Source of the DNA: Hydrogenothermaceae bacterium | GTDB lineage: Bacteria; Aquificota; Aquificia; Aquificales; Hydrogenothermaceae | Length of the DNA: 14,189 nt | Direction: 5' to 3' | Assembly: GCA_015490675.1 (NCBI GenBank) | Contig: WFXI01000055.1 | Location: 1 to 14,189 of the forward strand | Translations under genes and position numbers: made by a program | Part shown: piece by piece, positions 5,556 through 11,853 of the stretch | Numbering within the stretch: the first letter of the stretch is position 1 | Layout of the letters: each line of letters opens with the position of its first letter | Notes under the pieces: model-generated | Seen by the model: the letters and a program-made list of their open reading frames with translations, nothing else | Told to the model about the DNA's origin: nothing | Database searches by the model: none

Positions 5556-6406
5556 TTACCTGCCTGCTGTGAGTTTCCAGGTCTTTGGTAAGGAACTGGT
5601 ATGTATTGAACTGATTGTGGTCCTGCTGGTTGTGGGTAAAGTTCCATTAATGCATAAACTTCTTCTGGCATATCTGTAGAAACTTTTAATCCAAGTTCTT
5701 TTAGTTTATCTATTGTTATTGGGTAATCGTGAGTATACTTTCCTAAAGAAAGTTCTTCTGCAACTTTTTTTGCAGTCTCTTCAGAATACCCTTTTTTCAT
5801 TAATAAATTTTTAACATTATCATACATCTGTTTTAAAGCCTTTTCACTAACATCTATTTTTACCCATGTAGCATCATCTATCTTGTTAGGGTCTTTAAGT
5901 TCTTTAATTTTTACAATTGATGCAGCTGGCTCCTGTCCAAGTTGTGGGTCAACAGGTCCTAAAACTGCGTGTTCATCCATAATTATTTCATCTGCAGCTA
6001 GGGCTATTAATGTGCCTCCTGACATTGCATAATGGGGAACTATAACTCTAACTGGTGCCTGATGGTCTGCCAAAGCCTGAGCAATCTGAGTAGCTGCTAA
6101 AGCAAGTCCTCCTGGAGTATGGATAATAAAATCTATAGGCATATCTTTAGGAGTTAATCTTATAGCTCTTAATACTTGCTCTGAGTCTTCAATATTAATA
6201 AATCTCATCATAAAAAAACCAAAGAATGAACGGGTTTCTTGCCTATGTATCATAGTAATAACTCTAGATTTTCTTTTTTCTTCTATTGCTCTAATTAACC
6301 TTTCTCTACTCCATTCTAAAGTTTGGGCTTTTAGCATAGGAAAAACTAGCATAAATATAAAAATCAGCCAGAATAATTGACTTATGAAAAATCCATAAGG
6401 TTCCAT
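5552..6406 (-). CDS. SDH-type ClpP-like membrane-anchored serine protease
   Basis: 284 residues. One N-terminal membrane segment (about 6-25) is followed by a ClpP/crotonase-fold domain of the serine dehydrogenase proteinase family (SDH_sah). Visible motifs are oxyanion-type His96-Thr-Pro-Gly-Gly100, the presumed nucleophile Ser129 in A-M-S-G-G-T, and 'GPVDPQLG' (150-157). The last replaces the H-Q-P region of true ClpP, so the classical catalytic His seems absent and a different dyad is likely. The C-terminus (260-284) is a Pro/Gln-rich tail. It probably acts as a membrane-associated protease or protein-quality-control factor. GGAGGG for its translation lies in the end of the dut gene, two bases away, and it couples by ATGA overlap to the DUF502 gene; the pairing of a protease with a small membrane protein recalls NfeD-type systems, though the families differ. 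Confidence 0.85.
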   Translation of the reverse strand: MEPYGFFISQLFWLIFIFMLVFPMLKAQTLEWSRERLIRAIEEKRKSRVITMIHRQETRSFFGFFMMRFINIEDSEQVLRAIRLTPKDMPIDFIIHTPGGLALAATQIAQALADHQAPVRVIVPHYAMSGGTLIALAADEIIMDEHAVLGPVDPQLGQEPAASIVKIKELKDPNKIDDATWVKIDVSEKALKQMYDNVKNLLMKKGYSEETAKKVAEELSLGKYTHDYPITIDKLKELGLKVSTDMPEEVYALMELYPQPAGPQSVQYIPVPYQRPGNSQQAGK

Positions 6407-6408
6407 TT

Positions 6409-7092
6409 TTAACCCTCCATTAATTTTTGAAATTTTTCTCTAATTTTTTGCTCAAGTTGATCTTTATCTTCAACTTGTTTTACTAATTTAAATAAATATT
6501 TATTATCTTCAAGACCATCAATTGTTTTTTTGTATTTTCCTTCTTTATAACCAAGTTCTTGTCTGATATGGTTAAGTATATTTTTGCCTATATAGAGCAA
6601 GTATAAATCTTTGAAAGAAATTGTATTTTTTACAAGTAGTCCAAAGAAAAATATACCTTCTAATGGTTCATCTTTTAAAAATCCTTCTGCAACTCTTTCC
6701 GCTAAGAATATTATTTTTTGAATGTTGTCTATTTCTCCAAGATAATGATGTATGTAAACACTATTTATGTTTATGTTATGGAAGTCTTCGTTTACTCCTT
6801 TAATGAAAAATTTTATATATTCACTTTCTAAAGCATCCTCTATTTTTTCAAAATCTAGTAGTATAAAAGACATTATAAAGTGCCATATATCAACAACTTC
6901 TATTTGGACATTCTCTAAATCTGGTTGTTGTTTCTTCCACCATTTCCATGGTAAACTTTCGACAAGTTCTGCACACTCAAGCCAGGTTGCCCTTGCAAAA
7001 TCTGTATGAGTTCTGTCCTTTTTCCAGTTTGAATTTATCTTTGAATTAAGTTGGTCTTGAAGTTTTAGCATATCAAGAATTTCTTCTTTCAT
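6409..7092 (-). CDS. dut: Dimeric (all-alpha) dUTP diphosphatase
   Basis: 227-residue enzyme that hydrolyses dUTP to dUMP and pyrophosphate, keeping uracil out of DNA and feeding thymidylate synthesis. It belongs to the all-alpha dimeric dUTPase family (dUTPase_2), known from Campylobacter, trypanosomatids and phages, not the common trimeric type. The metal-site motifs are present: Glu39 and Glu42 in 'WLECAELVESLPWKWWK' (37-53), then Glu65 and Asp68 in 'EVVDIWHF' (65-72). The extended middle and C-terminal helices match the family's larger members. AGGAGG lies in the end of the preceding gene, with the stop and start directly abutting, so translation is coupled in the operon. Confidence 0.9.
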   Translation of the reverse strand: MKEEILDMLKLQDQLNSKINSNWKKDRTHTDFARATWLECAELVESLPWKWWKKQQPDLENVQIEVVDIWHFIMSFILLDFEKIEDALESEYIKFFIKGVNEDFHNININSVYIHHYLGEIDNIQKIIFLAERVAEGFLKDEPLEGIFFFGLLVKNTISFKDLYLLYIGKNILNHIRQELGYKEGKYKKTIDGLEDNKYLFKLVKQVEDKDQLEQKIREKFQKLMEG

Positions 7093-7431
7093 CTATCCTC
7101 CTAAAACTGCTTTTTTTACTATTTCAAGTCTGGCCTTCATTTTATCTTGCTCTTTTTCTTCTTTGAAAAATTTTAAAACTTCATCAAAATCTATATTAGT
7201 ATTTCCATTCTCTTTAATTTTTTCACACACAACATCGGCAATAGCAAGTAGTTTTTTACATCTTTTAGAGGCATTAAATTTTGCATCTATAATTTTATTA
7301 TTTTCTTTTTTTACAAAGCATTTTACTCTATGTACTTTTTCTTTTGCCTCTCCTAAAGTTTCATAACCTTCTAAATTTTCTTCTTCAACAAAATTTTTTA
7401 GTCCTTGTTTATGATACTCACTTACTTTCAT
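7093..7431 (-). CDS. Small IscU/NifU-N-like protein
   Basis: 112 residues from the preferred ATG at 7431; a second ATG directly upstream (7434) has only a 3-base gap to AGGAGG, whereas 7431 has six. The middle of the protein resembles the IscU/NifU N-terminal fold: 'VKCFVKKENNKIIDAKF' followed by 'RCKKLLAIADVVCEKI', comparable to 'C-G-D...I-x-D-A-x-F...G-C-x-x-x-x-A-x-S' of IscU. Cysteines lie at 38, 58 and 69 of this form. The third is not where the IscU third ligand is expected, the first Cys lacks the usual Gly-Asp, and the N-terminus is shortened. It may be a diverged iron-sulfur scaffold or only share the fold. It overlaps the stop of the DUF3108 gene and abuts dut. Function is not assigned with confidence. 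Confidence 0.5.
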   Translation of the reverse strand: MKVSEYHKQGLKNFVEEENLEGYETLGEAKEKVHRVKCFVKKENNKIIDAKFNASKRCKKLLAIADVVCEKIKENGNTNIDFDEVLKFFKEEKEQDKMKARLEIVKKAVLGG

Positions 7432-8152
7432 CATTTCCCTCCTTTTTTAAAGAGTTTAAAATTAATTTAAAACTACCTATCGTAAATTTAATATTCATTT
7501 TTATAGGAATATTTAACTTTTCATCTATCCATAAATACCAGTTTCCAGTAGGTTTTAGAAGTCCTTTAGTTTTAAACTCTGGATGTAGATATACTTTTAA
7601 GGCTTTGTATATTTTACCATTTAGCTTAATTTTTTCTTCCTTTTGGACTTTAAAAGGCACTTTGTAAAACCTTCCATCATAAAAAATTGGTATATAACCA
7701 CTTTTTTTATTTTTTATTGCTTTATACAAATAAACAGATGCTGTAAAAGGGTCAAAAAATGTTTCTGTAGCTTTTAAAATTTTGTATCTTCTACCTTTAA
7801 AAATAAACTTACCATCTTTTAATTTGTAGTGTTCTTTTTCATAAATGATTTTTCCATTTTCAAAAACATAGTTGTGTATATACTTGTGTTTATTTTCTAA
7901 CTGAATGAAAAAAAACTGCTTGGAAGATAAATTTTCATTTTTTTCTGTGTATAAGCCTTTTCCTTTATATTCAACTTTTTTAAACAATGAACCAAAAGGT
8001 GTTGAATAAGCGTGAGCTTTAATTTCACCTTTAGAATAATTAATACAATCAACAATAATTGGAAAAAATATGTAGTAACCTTTATAGCAAACTTCAAGGG
8101 CATAAGAAAAAGAAAAGATAAAAAAGGAAAGAAGGAAAGCTCTTATATACAT
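7418..8152 (-). CDS. DUF3108 family exported protein
   Basis: 244-residue protein with a clear signal peptide (residues 1-18, hydrophobic core 'FLLSFFIFSFSYA', likely cleavage after SYA). The mature part is beta-rich with many Lys/Tyr, and its late 'GNWYLWIDEKLNIPIKMNIKFTIGS' block fits DUF3108, a periplasmic, mostly beta family often found near lipoprotein or envelope genes; the function is unknown. Cys22 and Cys36 of the N-terminal region may form a disulfide. The start overlaps the end of the hydrolase gene by ten bases and has only a weak GTGAAAG ribosome site. Its stop overlaps the start of the IscU-like gene. It is the second gene of the operon. Confidence 0.7.
   Translation of the reverse strand: MYIRAFLLSFFIFSFSYALEVCYKGYYIFFPIIVDCINYSKGEIKAHAYSTPFGSLFKKVEYKGKGLYTEKNENLSSKQFFFIQLENKHKYIHNYVFENGKIIYEKEHYKLKDGKFIFKGRRYKILKATETFFDPFTASVYLYKAIKNKKSGYIPIFYDGRFYKVPFKVQKEEKIKLNGKIYKALKVYLHPEFKTKGLLKPTGNWYLWIDEKLNIPIKMNIKFTIGSFKLILNSLKKEGNDESK
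7438..7443 (-). promoter_or_regulatory. Ribosome binding site deciding between two ATGs
   Basis: Minus-strand AGGAGG lies 3 bases before ATG 7434 and 6 before ATG 7431. The wider spacing favours 7431 as the start of the IscU-like gene. The site is inside the end of the DUF3108 coding region. Confidence 0.6.
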
Positions 8153-8898
8153 TCTTTCACAAAGTTTATTAGTATTTTGTTAAACTCTTCAGGGTTTTCA
8201 AAAGGTGGAAGGTGAGCAGAATTTTCAATCTCATAGAATTTTGCATTTGGTATTCCATCTGCTATTTTTTTAACAATTTCTGGTGGTGTTACTTTTTCAT
8301 CGTCTTTTCCTGCTACTACAATAGTAGGAAGATTTATATCCTTTAATATACCTGTGTTATCCTCTCTGTAAGCCATTGCAGTTAACGCATTTATTATTCC
8401 TTCTTCTGTAGCTTGAAGCATAAGACATTTTAGTTTTTCCATTTTTTCTTTGTTTTGTTTAGTAGCTGGTGAAGTTTGAGCTTCTAACATTATATCTATA
8501 AGGAAGTTTTTCCCTTCTTTTTTTACCTTCTCTATAGTTGCAAATCTACCCTGTTTTGCTTCTTCTGTATCTGCTTCTGCTCTTGTAGAAACAAAAACTA
8601 AACCTTTTAAAATTTCTCTGTGTCTTTTAAACATATCAAACATTATGTATCCACCCATACTATCCCCAACAGCTATTACCTGATTAATCCCTGCCTCGTA
8701 AACCTTTGAAACTATGTAATCTGTATACTGGTTTAAAGATTTAAATGTTTTAAATACTGGTGTATTTCCAAATCCTGGATAATCTACAGCTAAAAATGGT
8801 ATTCCTTCCTCTTTTAAAGCTTTAAACTGTCCTTCATACATATTTTTATTTAGTGGAAATGCATGCAAGAATAAGACTGCATATGGAATATTTTGCAT
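8143..8898 (-). CDS. Alpha/beta hydrolase
   Basis: 251-residue cytoplasmic alpha/beta-hydrolase-fold enzyme. The triad can be read: nucleophile Ser80 in the elbow G-D-S-M-G (78-82), Asp199 or Asp200 in 'VAGKDDEKVTP', and His229 in 'NSAHLPPFENPEEF'. The 'HAFPLN' segment at 12-17 supplies the oxyanion-hole region. A cap domain (about 105-185) covers the active site. The closest groups are carboxylesterases and 3-oxoadipate enol-lactonase-like hydrolases; the substrate cannot be inferred. It is the first gene of the operon, with GGAGG eight bases before the ATG and a promoter region shared with hpt on the other strand. Confidence 0.88.
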   Translation of the reverse strand: MQNIPYAVLFLHAFPLNKNMYEGQFKALKEEGIPFLAVDYPGFGNTPVFKTFKSLNQYTDYIVSKVYEAGINQVIAVGDSMGGYIMFDMFKRHREILKGLVFVSTRAEADTEEAKQGRFATIEKVKKEGKNFLIDIMLEAQTSPATKQNKEKMEKLKCLMLQATEEGIINALTAMAYREDNTGILKDINLPTIVVAGKDDEKVTPPEIVKKIADGIPNAKFYEIENSAHLPPFENPEEFNKILINFVKECI

Positions 8899-8933
8899 TA
8901 TTTATCCCTCCTTTTAGTTTTTTAGTTATTGAT

Positions 8934-8941
8934 ATTATAAT
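8934..8941. promoter_or_regulatory. Shared symmetric -10 element between hydrolase operon and hpt
   Basis: ATTATAAT contains TATAAT on the plus strand (8936-8941) and on the minus strand (8939-8934). The predicted leaders are about 24 bases to hpt (8972) and about 29 bases to the hydrolase (8898), both reasonable. Neither strand has a good -35. Arms TTGATA (8929-8934) and TATCAA (8945-8950) flank it as an inverted repeat. Confidence 0.5.
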
Positions 8942-8971
8942 ATTTATCAAAGATATATTGAGAGGTTTTTT

Positions 8972-9502
8972 ATGCCACAAATAAAAGGAAGACCTTTAGA
9001 ACTCTTAATATCCTCTTCTGAAATTGAAGAAAAAGTTAAACAGCTAGGAAAAAAAATTTCTGAAGATTTTAAAAATGAGGAAATCCTTGCAATAGGTATA
9101 CTTAAAGGTTCATTTATGTTTTTTGCAGATTTAGTTAGACAAATAGATGCAAAAGTACAAATAGATTTTATGCAGGTTTCTTCATACCACACAAGTATGG
9201 AAAGTAGTGGTGAAGTTATTTTTGTAAAAGATACATCAGTTGATATAAATAATAAAAATGTTTTGATAGTTGATGACATAATAGATACAGGTAGAACATT
9301 GAAAGCTTTAACAGAGGCTTTAATGCAAAGAAATCCTAAAAATTTAAAAACCTGTGTTTTACTTGATAAAAAAGAAAGAAGAGAAGTTGACTTTAATGCT
9401 GATTATGTAGGATTTGAAATTCCTGATAAATTTGTTGTTGGATATGGGCTTGATTGGGCAGAAGAAGGAAGAAACTTTAAAGATATCTATTGCGTAATTT
9501 AA
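8972..9502 (+). CDS. hpt: Hypoxanthine phosphoribosyltransferase
   Basis: 176-residue purine salvage enzyme that joins hypoxanthine (and usually guanine) to PRPP to form IMP or GMP. The PRPP-binding signature 'VLIVDDIIDTGRT' spans residues 97-109, with Asp101-Asp102 and the Thr-Gly-Arg-Thr phosphate loop. Earlier 'AIGILKGSFMFFADLVR' (40-56) supplies the pyrophosphate loop with Lys45-Gly46, and 'SSYHTSMESSGEV' (70-82) is the flexible catalytic loop. The late 'FVVGYGLDWAEEGRNFKDIYCV' matches the family's purine- and magnesium-binding end. Length and motif spacing are typical. GAGAGG lies before the ATG. It is followed after 49 bases by leuA on the same strand. Confidence 0.95.
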   Translation: MPQIKGRPLELLISSSEIEEKVKQLGKKISEDFKNEEILAIGILKGSFMFFADLVRQIDAKVQIDFMQVSSYHTSMESSGEVIFVKDTSVDINNKNVLIVDDIIDTGRTLKALTEALMQRNPKNLKTCVLLDKKERREVDFNADYVGFEIPDKFVVGYGLDWAEEGRNFKDIYCVI

Positions 9503-9515
9503 TAAAAAGATTTAA

Positions 9516-9534
9516 TTTAATAGTAATCATTATC
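9516..9534 (+). promoter_or_regulatory. Fur-box-like sequence before leuA
   Basis: TTTAATAGTAATCATTATC matches 15 of 19 positions of the Fur consensus GATAATGATAATCATTATC, with the right half perfect. It ends 17 bases before the leuA ATG. In AT-rich DNA some such matches arise by chance, and leuA is not a usual Fur target, so the call is tentative. Confidence 0.3.
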
Positions 9535-9551
9535 AATAAGAGGTTGAACTA

Positions 9552-11096
9552 ATGAGGAAACTAATAATTTTTGATACAACCTTAAGAGATGGAGAACAAG
9601 CTCCTGGTTTTTCTATGACGGTAGATGAAAAAATAACAATGGCTAAACAGTTAGAAAAACTAGGAGTTGATGTTATAGAAGCTGGTTTTGCTGCTGCATC
9701 TAAAGGGGATTTTGAAGCTGTAAATGGTGTTGCTAGTGAAGTGAAAGACTCTATTGTGTGTTCTTTGGCAAGAGCTTTAGAATCAGATATAGAAAAAGCA
9801 GGTGAAGCCCTTGCTCCAGCAGAAAGAAAAAGAATACATACATTCATTGCAACTTCTGAAATTCATATGAAATACAAATTGAAAATGTCCCCTGATGAAG
9901 TATTAGAAAGGGCAGTAAAGGCTGTTAAATTTGCAAGGAACTTTACAGATGATGTTGAGTTTTCAGCAGAAGATGCTGTTCGCTCAGACAGGGAGTTTTT
10001 ATTTAGGGTATTTGAAGCAGTTATTGATGCAGGGGCAAAAACTATTAATGTTCCAGATACAGTAGGTTATTCTGTTCCAGAAGAGTTTGGAAACTTAATT
10101 AAAGATATATTAAATAATGTTCCAAACATAGATAAAGCAGTTATAAGTGTCCACTGTCATAATGATTTAGGGCTTGCTGTTGCAAACTCTTTGTCTGCTG
10201 TTAAAAATGGAGCAGGACAGGTTCACGCAACTATAAATGGTATTGGAGAAAGAGCAGGAAATGCAGCTCTGGAAGAAGTTGTAATGGCTATAAAAGTTAG
10301 AAAAGATTACTTTAATGATGTTTATACAGAAATTAACACTAAAGAAATATATAAGACAAGTAGATTACTTTGTAGACTAACAGGAAGCTTTGTTCAACCT
10401 AATAAAGCTATTGTTGGAGATAATGCATTTGCTCACGAAGCAGGAATACATCAGCACGGTTTACTTGCAAAAAGGGAAACTTACGAAATAATGAGAGCAG
10501 AAGATGTAGGAGTTCCATCGTCTAAAATAGTTCTAGGAAAACATAGTGGAAGACACGCATTTAAAACTAGATTAGAAGAACTTGGATATAAAAACCTAAC
10601 AGAAGAGGAAATAGACAGACTTTTTGCAAGATTTAAAGAACTTGCAGATAAGAAAAAAGAAGTGTTTGATGAGGATATAGAAGCACTACTATTTGATGAA
10701 TTGTTTAAATCTTATGAAGAAGCTAAATTAATTCAGTATCAGGTTGTTACAGGAGATAAAGCAATACCTACTGCTACAGTAAAAGTTAGTGTAGATGGGG
10801 AAGAAAAAGTTGCAACTGCCTGTGGAGATGGGCCAATTGATAGTGCTTTAAGGGCTTTAGAAAAGGCTCTAGGAGTAAAAAGCAGATTAAAAGACTATAC
10901 AATCAGGTCTTTAAGCCACGGAAAAGATGCTATGGGAGAAGTTAGAGTTATTGTTTCCTTTGAAGGAAATGAGGTCTCTGGAAAAGGTATATCAACAGAT
11001 ATAATTGGAGCTTCTTTAAAGGCTTATTTAGATGCATATAACAGATATTCCGCTAAATCACTATTTATGGAGAAAAAAATACAAGAAGGTATTTAA
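9552..11096 (+). CDS. leuA: 2-isopropylmalate synthase
   Basis: 514-residue enzyme that condenses acetyl-CoA with 2-oxoisovalerate to 2-isopropylmalate, the committed step of leucine synthesis. The DRE-TIM barrel (about 1-270) begins with 'FDTTLRDGEQAPGFSM': metal ligand Asp8, catalytic Arg12 and Asp13. Metal ligands His201 and His203 lie in H-C-H-N-D-L-G and Asn237 in 'GERAGNAALEE'. A second part (about 280-385) holds 'AFAHEAGIHQHG' and 'VLGKHSGRHAFK'. The C-terminal LeuA regulatory domain (about 390-514), with 'ACGDGPIDSALRALEKAL', binds leucine for feedback inhibition. Length is typical of full-length bacterial LeuA. GAGG upstream of the ATG; a cytochrome gene follows after 18 bases, likely on the same transcript. 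Confidence 0.96.
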   Translation: MRKLIIFDTTLRDGEQAPGFSMTVDEKITMAKQLEKLGVDVIEAGFAAASKGDFEAVNGVASEVKDSIVCSLARALESDIEKAGEALAPAERKRIHTFIATSEIHMKYKLKMSPDEVLERAVKAVKFARNFTDDVEFSAEDAVRSDREFLFRVFEAVIDAGAKTINVPDTVGYSVPEEFGNLIKDILNNVPNIDKAVISVHCHNDLGLAVANSLSAVKNGAGQVHATINGIGERAGNAALEEVVMAIKVRKDYFNDVYTEINTKEIYKTSRLLCRLTGSFVQPNKAIVGDNAFAHEAGIHQHGLLAKRETYEIMRAEDVGVPSSKIVLGKHSGRHAFKTRLEELGYKNLTEEEIDRLFARFKELADKKKEVFDEDIEALLFDELFKSYEEAKLIQYQVVTGDKAIPTATVKVSVDGEEKVATACGDGPIDSALRALEKALGVKSRLKDYTIRSLSHGKDAMGEVRVIVSFEGNEVSGKGISTDIIGASLKAYLDAYNRYSAKSLFMEKKIQEGI

Positions 11097-11114
11097 ATAA
11101 AAGGGGGATTTGTT

Positions 11115-11507
11115 ATGAGGGTTTTTTTAGCTTTTGTTTTGGTGCTTTTTATAGCTATTTCTAATGTAAAAGCAGAAAGTTTACCAAAAGTTATGCTACA
11201 AATGGAGAGTGATACAGTAAAAATATTAAAAGGTTTTTTAAGGAATAATAATAAACTTATTATTGAAGGTGCTAATGATATTGCTAATCATCCAGAAATA
11301 ATTAATGAGATTTATAATTATGCAAAGCCAGAGAGAAGAACAGAAGCATTTAAGAAGTATATTAAAGAATTTGACACTTTTGTTAGGAAAGAGGCAGAAG
11401 CTATAAAAAAATATATACAGGAAGGAAATAGAGCAAAAGCTTCAATACACTTTGCTAAATTAATAGATAGATGCAATGGTTGTCACGCAGTATTTAGAGG
11501 TTGGTAG
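11115..11507 (+). CDS. Class II c-type cytochrome (cytochrome c'/c556-like)
   Basis: 130-residue secreted haem protein. Residues 1-20 are a signal peptide ending V-K-A. The mature chain is helical, and a single haem site C-N-G-C-H (Cys120, Cys123, His124) lies close to the C-terminus, the hallmark of class II cytochromes (four-helix bundle: cytochrome c' or c556). Met27 or Met30 in the first helix could be the sixth haem ligand as in c556; if absent, the haem would be five-coordinate as in c'. Likely periplasmic electron carrier or gas-binding protein. AAAGGGGGA precedes the ATG. It follows leuA by 18 bases, which is an odd pairing, and converges with tiny membrane-protein genes two bases after its stop. 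Confidence 0.82.
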   Translation: MRVFLAFVLVLFIAISNVKAESLPKVMLQMESDTVKILKGFLRNNNKLIIEGANDIANHPEIINEIYNYAKPERRTEAFKKYIKEFDTFVRKEAEAIKKYIQEGNRAKASIHFAKLIDRCNGCHAVFRGW

Positions 11508-11509
11508 TA

Positions 11510-11611
11510 TTATGAATGTTTACTTTTTAATAAAGCAAAACCTAATAAGACTAAAGAAAATAGTATTACCATTCCTCCAACAAGTAATATATTTAAGGCT
11601 TCAGGGCTCAT
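11510..11611 (-). CDS. 33-residue single-pass membrane microprotein
   Basis: A very short gene: the protein starts MSPEALNILLVGGMV, continues with a hydrophobic run to about residue 28 and ends K-S-K-H-S. It forms one transmembrane helix with a positive C-terminal tail, as is common for small subunits of membrane complexes. AGGAGG (11621-11626) lies nine bases before the ATG, which is good support for real translation. The start overlaps the end of the 70-residue gene by 11 bases, suggesting coupling. The stop is two bases from the stop of the converging cytochrome. I do not recognise the family; a partner role in a respiratory or transport complex is only a guess. Confidence 0.65.
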   Translation of the reverse strand: MSPEALNILLVGGMVILFSLVLLGFALLKSKHS

Positions 11612-11813
11612 TATTTTTTTCCTCCTTTGGTTTTAATGAAGAAAATATAAAACCTAAAAATAATATTACAATTGCAACTACAGCAGATGTCAGAGATATA
11701 CTAAAATCTATCTCTTTTTTCACGATAGGTTGTACAATTGCAAAAACTATTATAGCTATAGCTAAATTAATAAGTCCTTTTCCTACTTCATTTAAACCTT
11801 TTAACCAGTCCAT
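11601..11813 (-). CDS. 70-residue two-helix membrane protein
   Basis: Small inner-membrane protein with two predicted helices: residues about 13-31 ('GLINLAIAIIVFAIVQPIV') and 38-58 ('SISLTSAVVAIVILFLGFI'), joined by a short charged loop 'KKEID', with a charged tail 'KPKEEKNNEP'. The ATG at 11813 has no Shine-Dalgarno sequence; instead TATAAT lies eight bases upstream, which would place the transcript start at or just before the ATG, so a leaderless message is possible. It overlaps the downstream microprotein gene and is divergent from cimA by 40 bases. No family is recognised; two-helix small proteins of this kind often sit in cytochrome or transporter complexes, but no such partner is visible beside it except the cytochrome. 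Confidence 0.7.
   Translation of the reverse strand: MDWLKGLNEVGKGLINLAIAIIVFAIVQPIVKKEIDFSISLTSAVVAIVILFLGFIFSSLKPKEEKNNEP
11621..11626 (-). promoter_or_regulatory. Ribosome binding site of the 33-residue protein
   Basis: Minus-strand AGGAGG, nine bases before ATG 11611 and inside the end of the 70-residue gene. A perfect site at this spacing is the main evidence that the microprotein is made. Confidence 0.7.
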
Positions 11814-11829
11814 AGTAAGATATTATAAT
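11801..11829 (+). promoter_or_regulatory. Promoter of cimA with shared symmetric -10
   Basis: TTAACC (11801-11806), a 17-base spacer and TATAAT (11824-11829) predict a start near 11836, 18 bases before the cimA ATG. The -10 lies in ATTATAAT (11822-11829), which also reads TATAAT on the minus strand for the 70-residue gene. The minus-strand reading has no clear -35. Confidence 0.55.
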
Positions 11830-11853
11830 ACATAGTTATAAACGAGGTTCTAA

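Noticed and set aside
7344..7667. Plus-strand open frame of 107 codons
   Set aside because: Antisense to the DUF3108 and IscU-like genes, which have coupled starts and family patterns; the peptide is low-complexity Phe/Leu from reversed Lys/Glu codons.
11476..11835. Plus-strand 119-codon open frame over the cytochrome end and the intergenic region
   Set aside because: It lies antisense to two minus-strand membrane-protein genes that have better starts and clear helix patterns, and its own peptide has no family character.
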